From Gigaspora margarita (lineage: Eukaryota > Glomeromycota > Glomeromycetes > Diversisporales > Gigasporaceae), in assembly GCA_009809945.1 (NCBI GenBank), contig WTPW01000070.1, forward strand, positions 734,744-798,743: 64,000 nucleotides of DNA, in the 5' to 3' direction. Positions 56,301 through 64,000 of the stretch are shown here, one piece after another. A model generated the notes under the pieces. That model was not told the origin of the DNA. It searched no databases and saw only the letters and a program-made list of their open reading frames with translations. The position numbers and the translations under genes are program-made. How positions within the stretch are numbered: position 1 is the first letter of the stretch; every line of letters begins with the position of its first letter.

Positions 56301-57330
56301 AGTGACACACAATATGTGATTAAGGTGAGTTAGTTTGCTTTATAAAAAAGGGTTGTACAGAGCTTATTGTTATTTTAGTGACACTATATAGTTAAGTTAA
56401 TTTGTATTAGAATTATTGTGATTGATTTTATAAGTTAATATAAAAAAAATTATTACAGAACTTAACTCTCTATTATGGTGACACATAATATGTGGTTAAG
56501 GTTGGCAATAAAATTATCATGATTACTATCATGTGTTACTGTAAAAATTCTGTTACAGAGCTTCCAGTTGCACACAGTATGAGGTTGAGTTAGTTTGTAT
56601 TAGAATTATTATGATTTCTGCTATAAAAAATTGTTACAGAACTTACTACAGTCAGACCTCTATAATTGCACCCTCTATAAATGCACACAAAATTTCCTCT
56701 ATAGATATTATACTTGCTGCAAAAACTACTCGTCCCAAATCCCAAATCCCAATTTTATTATGTTTGGGATTGAGATTTGGAATATGGGATTTGGGATTTG
56801 GCATTTGGGTGGAATTTTGGGAGTTTGTAGTTTGGGCAGTATGTATAATAGATATACACCCTCTCTAAATGAACATTTTATTTTGGCGTACATGGTATGT
56901 AGTTAAGGTTTAGTTGACTTGTATTGGAATTATTGTGATTTTTATGTGTATCATAAAAAATTCTACTACAGAACTTGCTATTCTGATGACACATAGTTTG
57001 CATTGGAATTATTTTTATTCTATCATGATGTACAGTGCTGTAAAAAACTCTGTTACATAATATACAATGTAGTTAAGATTGTGTTAATTTAACATTGGAA
57101 TTATTGTGATTTCTATTGTGAGTTACTGTAAAAAATTCAGGTACAGAACTTACTTGATGTAGTTATAGTTGAGTTAATTTGTATAGAGTTACCATGATTC
57201 TTTTGCAAGTTACTGTTAAAAATTCTGACAACAGTATGTGGTTAATTTTGAGTTAATCTGCTTTGAAGTTATTGTGAACTCTATCATAAGCTATTACTAA
57301 AAATTCTGTTACTTGCTATTCCAGGCAAAT
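53380..57330 (+). repeat. Diverged ~109-bp satellite array
   Basis: Roughly 35 units. The consensus runs TTCTGTTACAGAACTTACTC, GCTATTCTGGTAACACACAG, TATGTAGTTAAGGTTGAGTT, AGTTTGCATTAGAATTATTG, TGATTTCTATTGTGAGTTAC and TGTAAAAAA. Individual units are truncated or drifted, with lengths of about 60-115. Smaller, inverted blocks are at 3,865-4,310 and 17,990-18,840. The frame at 53,623-53,853 is a chance reading. Absent from this site in copy A. Confidence 0.85.
56649..56880. mobile_element. Tigger-like fragment inside the satellite
   Basis: Begins CAGTCAGACCTCTATAATTG, like the end of 19,788-20,258 and 50,314-50,746, followed by CTCTATAAATGCACAC. The right part has the looser complement CTCTCTAAATGAACATTTTA but no exact end. 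Between are CCCAAATCCCAAATCCCAA and TTGGGATTTGGCATTTGGG runs forming a hairpin. Frames at 56,611-56,906 only cross this. Confidence 0.5.
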
Positions 57331-57880
57331 GAATGTCAAGAAAAAATTTTAAGGAAAAGACAAATTGCACTATTTTTCAAAAATGGCCATTAGGGTAATT
57401 TACCAGGTACACAGTATTATGATAATGGATAAAAACAATAATAAATTTCTTAAATTTGAGTTGAAGATGACCAATGCTAGAAATGTAGATTATGCTTAGT
57501 TAAATTAAAAGGAAAGTGGCAATGCTATTGACGAATGATACAGGTTGATGAGTCAAACTAAAAAAACTGTAGTATTTGAATTTGAATATTTTATTGATAA
57601 TCTTCCAAGTTTTCATTGATCTTAACAATTATTAATATTGATCGAACTGATAAAAAAAAAAAAGGTAATCATTTCCTTCGAACCAACCACATTCACAAAT
57701 ATTGAAATACAATGGCTGACAATTTGATCTACAGATTGTTAACGAATGATAGATAACACCAGTTTGGTGAGCCAAATTATGGAAAGATATACGTGTTGAA
57801 GTGAAAAATTGTAGTATTGGATTATAAAGAAAGATCTACAGGTTGATGAGTCAAAATAAAAATTTGTAGTATTAGATTTT
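57331..57880. other. Degenerate repeats beside the satellite
   Basis: Three imperfect copies of a phrase with CAGGTTGATGAGTCAAA and TTGTAGTATT (about 57,541, 57,757 and 57,838). Broken frames, no family recognised. This is the right part of the B-only insertion. Confidence 0.4.
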
Positions 57881-58460
57881 TACTACAATAAAAAAACTTC
57901 TCAAAATATATATATAAAAAAACAAATAAAGTTAGAAAAAAGCTGTCAAAAAAAATTAAAATTTGCACAGTACTTTTTAAAATAATTGACTTTGGGCTCT
58001 TAAGCAAAGTTGTTCTATGGCTCAAAAAAATGCTAGTTTTTTTTCAATTGTGTTATTAGTTTCTTTGTAAAATTTTTTCACAATAAAAAACTTTTCAAAA
58101 CATATATAAAAAAATGAATAGTTTGTATAATGGTAAATTTGCTGATTCTTATATTCTTTTCTTTAATCTCAAGTGTCTTGGAATCCACTAGGTTTATTTT
58201 GATAATTTAACTACTATTAGAATCAGAAAAATGAGCTCTAAAGTTTTTAACTAGGAACCAAAGAAGGTTTACTTATTAGTTTTAGAGTTGGAATTATAGT
58301 AAATTATACTAAAATAAAAATTCTCTGTAACCATAGTAGAAATAACAAAATACTATGGTAAAAATAGATATCTCCTAAATATATTATAAATAATCTATTT
58401 ATTTAATAATTTGTTATTTACATGGATGTTAATTATAGTATAATGTAATGCAAATATTTG

Positions 58461-58909
58461 CTCTGATTTTTGAAATTTATAAATAAAACTTATTTTTTTA
58501 AAAACTTTAAAGCTAAATAACTTTTGATAAACTAGTATGTTTTAAATGATTTTACTACCAAAATGTTTAACTCTTTGAGATAATTTCAACAATTCCAAAA
58601 TTATTAAAAGACAATTACAGGATTATGAGAAAATGCACTGTTTAATAAATAATGCATCTGTAAAATAGAGCAATTGATTAGATATAGATCTAACTAATTG
58701 CTTATTCTACAGGTGTATTACATAATTGATAGTGCATTTTCTTATAATTCTGTAGTTGGATTTTAATAATTTTGGGATTGTTGGAATTATCTCAAAGATA
58801 TGAACATTTTGGTAGTAAAATTATTTAAAATGTATTAGTAAATCAAAAGTTATTTAGCTTCAAAGTTTTTTAAAAAATAAGCTATATTTATAAATTCTAA
58901 AAATCAGTG
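58461..58909. mobile_element. Fold-back element, copy B
   Basis: Equivalent of 26,785-27,232, with the same CTCTGATTTTT ends and GATATAGATC centre. Confidence 0.75.
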
Positions 58910-59643
58910 TATATGATAATATATCTACAATCTTTAAGGTGCAGTTCTGCATCACTATTTGAGAATTCTGTTCATGAATTTAATAGTAAGGACCCTTAAA
59001 ATTTAGAGGCCCTTATGTAAAAAAATTCTTTAAAAATCTTATCTTACTTACTGCCATCTCACTCATCTACTCTTGAAAAAATTCTAACTCAGGCACTGCT
59101 TCTTAAAATTTTTTCAAACTCTAGTAATACTAAAGAAGATTAATTTCAAATTCTAAATTAGTGTTAATTTTAAAAAAATTTCAGATTTTACATTTTTGGC
59201 AAAACTAAATAAAATTTAAACTCTAATTTTTAGAATATTCAAACTTAGACTAAGTATTAAGATTACATGACTACAGGAATTTGCATTCCTGATAAAGTTT
59301 AGACATAACTTTTTATCAACTTCTAGATCTAGTAATTATGAGGTACCATGCTGTCAACAAAGATTAGTATCATAAAAAAAAATACTAAAATTAGACATGA
59401 CTTTCTATCAACTTCTAGATCCAGTAATTATGAGAAAATTATGAGAAAATAACTAGCTCTCAAGCAAGATGCACTAATCATAGCAAAATATAATAACATT
59501 ATAACAATGCAGCCATATACATGTTCAACATCTAACTAAATTGCCAAAATATTCTATTTGTGACTCCCACTCTCCTATAGATATATATCTTATAGAATAC
59601 TATATAATTAAAAAAAATTTAAATCAAATATTCAAGTGGGAGT

Positions 59644-60154
59644 AGTGATGCAAATGGCTTGAGCCAAGCCACAAGCTGAATGGCTAAGCTGAGCTGATTG
59701 ATAACTCAGCTCTGGGGTTACTAATAATCATCAGCTCTAAAATGGCTCAGCTCTAGACCCTTAAAGCTGATATGAAGCTGAGAACCAATTAATTCATATC
59801 ACATGACCATCATCCAATGGTAAATGGTTAAAATACTGTAATTTATTTGATATAAGCTTTAGCGTTAGTGACAAACATTCTGCTAAAAAAAAAAAGTAAA
59901 TGAATATTTGCAAATTCGAATTTATTCGAATTTGTATGAATTTATTCGAATCAATTTATTAATTTTAAATATTTAAATTCATGTTTGTGTCTGATTGGAT
60001 AGTTTCCTCATATAGGGTAGTGGCTTGTGACTCAGCTTAGCTCGAAGTTAATTAGCTCACAAATAGCTTAGCTCTGACCTTTGGAGCTGAAAGATCAGCT
60101 CAGCTTGGTCAATGCAAGCCGCGAGCCCAGCTGAGCTAAGCCATTTGCATCACT
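59644..60154. mobile_element. G+C-richer TIR element, B-only
   Basis: Inverted ends AGTGATGCAAATGGCTT, with a target duplication AAGTGGGAGT (59,634-59,643 and 60,155-60,164; two more bases are ambiguous). Copy A (about 27,957) has one AAGTGGAAGT. The arms repeat AGCTGAGCT, CTCAGCTC and GAGCTAAGC. The middle has AATTCGAATTTATTCGAATT. Non-coding. A 10-bp duplication would suit a Mutator-like element; 8 bp would suit hAT. Confidence 0.8.
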
Positions 60155-60327
60155 AAGTGGGAGTAGTTCAGATCCTGCTATTTTCATAGCAAGCTTTTTT
60201 TATTTTTTACAGGAGATTACCAAATTTTCTGGTCGTAATGACCAGAATACATCAGGGTTAAGAACAGGGTTGAGTTAGCTATGCAGGTTAGTAGAAGCTA
60301 TAGTAAAATTATCAGCTGAGCATTTTT

Positions 60328-60859
60328 TGATCCATATACCAATCAGTAGCTGCATATATTACTATATATAGTAAAATTGGGAAAAATTAATTATTGTTTA
60401 TCAAATTTCTTGAATTTGGTGTTACCAAAGCAATAGCAAATATTTTTACTAAGCTAACCTTTCTTCGCTACTAGACAAAATTTGTAGAGCACATTATTGC
60501 GATTCTAATAGTAGTAAAATCATTAAAATCGGCCCAGTAGATCACAAAATATTATTAAAAAACATTTTGTGACCGTATAGAGTTTTTATATAAACAATAT
60601 TTTGTTTACATAGAAACTCTATATGGTTGCGAAACATTTTTTAATGATATCTTGTGATCTACCAGACTGATTTTAATGATTTTACCACTATTGGGATCGC
60701 AAGAATGTGCTCTACAACTTTTGTCTAGTGGAGAAAAAAGGTTAGTTTAGTAAAAACATCGCTATTGCATTGGTAATGCCAGATTCCAGAAATTTGATAT
60801 ACAATAATTGATTTTTCCCATATATTACTATAGATTTTCACTGTTTGGTATATGGATCA
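60328..60859. mobile_element. 532-bp fold-back element, B-only
   Basis: Ends TGATCCATATACCAAT and complement. The arms pair almost fully: AAATTGGGAAAAATTAATTA, CTAGACAAAATTTGTAGAGC, GTAGTAAAATCATTAAAATC and AGTAGATCACAAAATATTAT each have their partners at the right. The centre is AAACAATATTTTGTTTACAT. Empty in copy A (about 28,118). Carries the recurring AGTAGATCACAAAATAT-type module. Confidence 0.8.
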
Positions 60860-61352
60860 TAAATTAATGAACAATTAGGTATAACACTAATAAATGATTT
60901 GCAACTCTAAATATAAAGGGAGTAAAAACATAAGTTTTTAATTGGAAAAAAATTTTTTTTGAACAGTTAATATAATTTTTATATAAAGTGATATTTATTA
61001 CCCTCTATCTGAGGCTCAAAAAGGGGAATTATATCAAACATAGGTTTAACTTGGTGTGGCCTTATAGTTTCATTATTGATCTTGAGCAAAATTGATCAGT
61101 TTTAATCATTCTGATGCATTCCAAACTGGAATTTTAGGGATCTTACTATATGAGTTGCTTAATTTAGTTGTTGGCTAGTCAGTACTATATAGGTAAAAAT
61201 CCACTAGTGCAACCATTTCCCAGTGCATGTCCCATTTTAATTTATTTTACATCAGATGTACAAATATATAATTTATATTCTAAATAAAATCAATTTCTGG
61301 TGCATTATGCTGGACTTATTCCAATATTTATTATGATGCTATTAGATATTTT

Positions 61353-62027
61353 ATGGGTATCTGTAAGCTGTACTAAATTTAGTAAAAAAGCTTAATTTAG
61401 TATAGTTAAAAAACTGAAATTTAGAAAAAATTTTATTATTAACCTTATATCAAATTTTTATAATAGATAAATATATATCTATTTAATCTGCTTGTTATTT
61501 TGGAAGTATATTTTTTTGATAAAATTTATATTTATTAACTCAGAAATGAATTTAAAAATAAAAAATTTTGAACATTATTAAACTCTAATACAAATTTTTA
61601 CTTATAATAAAATTTAAAATTTTAATATAAAATTTTAATAAAAATATTTGTAATACAAAATATTTAATAAAAATTAATTTTTTTTATAAAATATTTTTAA
61701 TATTTTATAATAATTTATAATAAAATTAAATTTTTAAACTAAAAATTTTTATTAAAAAATTTAATTAATTTTAAATTTTTAAATTAATTTATAATTATAA
61801 AAATATTTTATTAAGATAATAGCTTTAAATTTTTAATTAAAATTTTAGAGCTAGCTTTTCTGATTATAATGATAATAAAATCATTAAATTTGACCAAAAA
61901 CTCACTAAAATACAAAGAGTTTTATATTTAGTTTATATATATATATATATATATATAATATGTATATTATAAAAATATATAATTATAAAAATTAATTTTG
62001 TATTTATACAAATAAGTTTACTTCATG
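61353..62027. other. Very AT-rich spacer
   Basis: Right of copy B. Nearly pure A/T from 61,560 to 61,850 with TTTAAAATTTT palindromes, and an (AT)n run at about 61,936-61,958. Nothing coding. Confidence 0.5.
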
Positions 62028-62103
62028 TAGCAACTTTTCTAAATTACTAATAAAGATATAAGCAAGACCTCACCTTAATACCAAAAAAAATAATAATAAT
62101 TAT
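62028..62103 (+). mobile_element. Strongly 5'-truncated LINE tail
   Basis: About 75 bp matching the 3' end of the LINE at 1,485-2,502: TTACTAATAAAGATA, ACCTCACCTTAATACC, then an A-run and TAATAATAAT. A minimal retrotransposition remnant. Confidence 0.6.
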
Positions 62104-62149
62104 AAAAACCAAATCAATATATTTTATAAAAGTGATTATATATAAGGTG

Positions 62150-64000
62150 GATATGGATATGCGGAGGACCAGATTTATGATAGCCAGACCCAATGTACAG
62201 AACAGGCTATGGTATCCTGCGCAGCTGTGAAAACCAAGCTTGAAATAGCGAGCGCCTCTACAGTAATTAATTCTAGTACTTCAGATACCATATCATCATG
62301 TCACACTGAAGTACCACTCCAATATCATACTCATCTATCATTACCTATACAACAATATAGCTCTATTTATACTGTAGAACAAGAGATATACAATGAATAC
62401 GAATTGTTACCAGATGAATCTGACAACAGCCTCAATATATCAACTATACATACTAATACTATAGAAAAAACAAATACTGATTTCTATCCAAATTCATCAG
62501 AGATTTATAAGCCATCAACATGTTACAACAAATTCTTATACTATCACAGATTACAATCTTTACCTTCACTACAAACTGTTGGCTCCTTTTTAACCTATTT
62601 ACAAGATGAATATCCAATGTTCTATTCACAACAGTATATCAAAATCTCTATTAAATATAGTAGAATTAACTATTATTTTCCAGAAGCACATATTTATTTA
62701 CTACATGAACATCTTCTACCTAATCACCTCTTTGTACCTTTTGAGGATTTTAGTCTCTTTAATAATGTTCCACTCAAATCAAGTTATTCAATACCAAGAG
62801 CCATATCTACAAGTAGTAACTCTAACTTAGAGCAAGTTCAAGATCAGATTTCACCTCTCAATCTATCAATATGTACACATAATGTTCAAGGATATAACAA
62901 CAACCTCAAAAGACTAATGTGGGAACATTATTGTCTCTCACATGATATCCAGATTAGTTGTATTACTGAAAATAAAATATCTTCTAATATCTCCTCTACC
63001 TACTTTAGCAAATCTTCACAATTCTCATACTTTTTGGGCAAGTACTGATAGCTCCAAAGCAGGCACTGCAATTATGATTTATAACATACTTAAACCACAT
63101 ATTCATAATATTCTTACCTATCCTGGATATGCAGTTGCTATTGACCTCTTCTTTAAACATGACTTTAAATTTAGAATTATATCAGTTTACTTANCTTCAG
63201 ATAATTTACAACTTAGTCTGGATATACAAAATAATGTTATTCAATGGATAAACCAATCTCTTAACAATAATATCCAACCAATTATTATGGAAGACTTTAA
63301 TGCATCTCAAAATAATATATCATCAGCAGTTAAATACAAATTACTCCAATTCCTTCAGTTTAATAACATGTATAATCTTGCAGAACACACACAATCATCC
63401 TTACCAACTTGGCAAAGTAGCAGATACCAAAGCACTATTGATTATATTTGGGCACATAATCCTATTCTAAGATATCTTTCTAAATTTGAAACTGATCAAT
63501 CTAACACAAGTACTAATAGTGATCATACTATTCTAATATCAAGATGGTCATTTCCATATGCTCTTTTTAAAACCAAAAGATATAGTACTAAAACTCATAG
63601 AAAAGTCTTTGACTACAAGTCTATGAATTCTGAACAATGGCAAAAATTTTCAGATCAAGTAACCCAAAATTTGACTCTAAACCATACTCCACTATCAACA
63701 AATACTACAGAATCACTTGAAACAACTTGGCACAAAATTCAAACAAGTATAATTAATGCTGCACTTCAATATATTCTCTACAAAAAATTTAAAGTTTGCA
63801 ACTTTCAATACAATTTCTCATCCAAAGCAACTAAACTTCACCACAATCTCAAAAAACTTAGCAATATTATTAGACAAATCAAGATTGTAATCAAAAATCA
63901 AACTTCTATTCCATTACATCTCAACCAAAACATTAATTATATTAATACTCAGCACCAAGTTAATATTCTATTACTACCAACTACACATAACCTACTACCA
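62150..64000 (+). mobile_element. LINE, 5' part, continuing beyond the window
   Basis: Starts with a less AT-rich leader (GGATATGCGGAGGACCAG) and includes the long frame at 62,209-63,048 and its shifted continuation to the window end. It holds the N-terminal region and an APE-type endonuclease; the reverse transcriptase would lie beyond 64,000. One ambiguous base at 63,194. The true 5' end cannot be fixed from this sequence. Confidence 0.8.
62209..64000 (+). pseudogene. LINE polyprotein N-terminal region with APE endonuclease (frameshifted, partial)
   Basis: In LINEs this endonuclease nicks target DNA to prime reverse transcription. Residues ~1-220 are a Ser/Thr/Tyr-rich leader of unknown fold. 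The endonuclease starts at SICTHNVQGYN (asparagine), followed by ITENKIS (catalytic glutamate). After a one-base shift in the T-run at 63,031-63,035 the other frame continues: IIMEDFNASQ (usual form GDFN, here with E for G), STIDYIWA and NSDHTIL (terminal aspartate-histidine pair). The frame then stays open to the window end through a basic linker. The shift separates the glutamate from the DFN and SDH motifs, so this copy is probably inactive unless the shift is a sequencing error. Confidence 0.82.

Larger units (their letters stand above)
52686..58377. mobile_element. Fold-back element split by satellite, copy B
   Basis: Equivalent of 25,792-26,700. The left part is 52,686-53,096 and the right part about 57,881-58,377, with 4.8 kb inserted between TTTTTAGTAAA and TTTTACTACAAT. 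The left part contains AACCCTAACCCTAACCCTAA. Confidence 0.65.
35132..61352 (+). repeat. Segmental duplication, copy B
   Basis: Collinear with copy A, in the same orientation. It is about 4 kb longer because of B-only insertions: 35,247-35,943, 36,928-39,373, 39,389-40,172, 40,631-40,867, 41,836-42,435, 43,513-43,778, 44,251-44,487, about 53,097-57,880, 59,644-60,154 and 60,328-60,859. The left edge coincides with the poly-A end of the LINE at 32,300-35,131. Confidence 0.85.

Noticed and set aside
56611..56906. Two overlapping ORFs of 85-91 codons
   Set aside because: Generated by the CCCAAAT/GGGATTT hairpin in a Tigger-like fragment.

Overview
The window is about three quarters A+T, gene-poor and packed with repeats. 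Single-base gene models are short and there is no operon-like gene packing, so it is eukaryotic. Two clues suggest, without proving, an early-diverging fungus, possibly an arbuscular mycorrhizal fungus (Glomeromycotina). One is a decayed protein kinase at 29.8-30.9 kb in the style of the expanded kinases of that group. The other is a set of non-LTR elements with APE-type endonuclease or RNase H domains. No rRNA, confident tRNA or CRISPR is visible.

The backbone is a direct segmental duplication: copy A (about 6,325-28,637) and copy B (about 35,132-61,352), separated by about 6.5 kb. Aligning A to B by eye reveals many precise insertions present in one copy only. These give empty sites, target-site duplications and relative ages. 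They include pogo-like, hAT-like, Harbinger-like and fold-back elements, tRNA-headed retroposons, nested LINE debris and a 4 kb satellite.

Inside each duplicate is a giant inverted repeat (12.9-24.0 kb in A, 45.4-51.9 kb in B) with arms of about 3 kb around a spacer of about 160 bp. Each arm carries a copy of a small gene for a secreted cysteine-rich protein of 90 residues. The minus-strand (left-arm) copies are intact in both duplicates. The plus-strand (right-arm) copies are dead in both: one is split by a hAT-like element, the other has a deletion and a stop. This is the most interesting structure in the window and the only place with convincing intact non-transposon genes.

Layout: 1-1.5 kb palindromic 19-bp satellite with a TIR element; 1.5-2.5 kb LINE 3' end; 2.7-3.4 kb tRNA-headed retroposon; 3.9-4.3 kb satellite fragment; 4.6 kb hairpin MITE; 6.3-28.6 kb copy A; 29.8-30.9 kb kinase pseudogene; 31.2-31.6 kb fold-back; 32.3-35.1 kb decayed RNase H LINE; 35.1-61.4 kb copy B, with a pogo-like transposon (36.9-39.4 kb) and a satellite of about 109 bp (53.4-57.3 kb); 62.1 kb to the end, a LINE with an APE endonuclease that runs out of the window. 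All boundaries and similarities were judged by reading the sequence; none comes from a database search.
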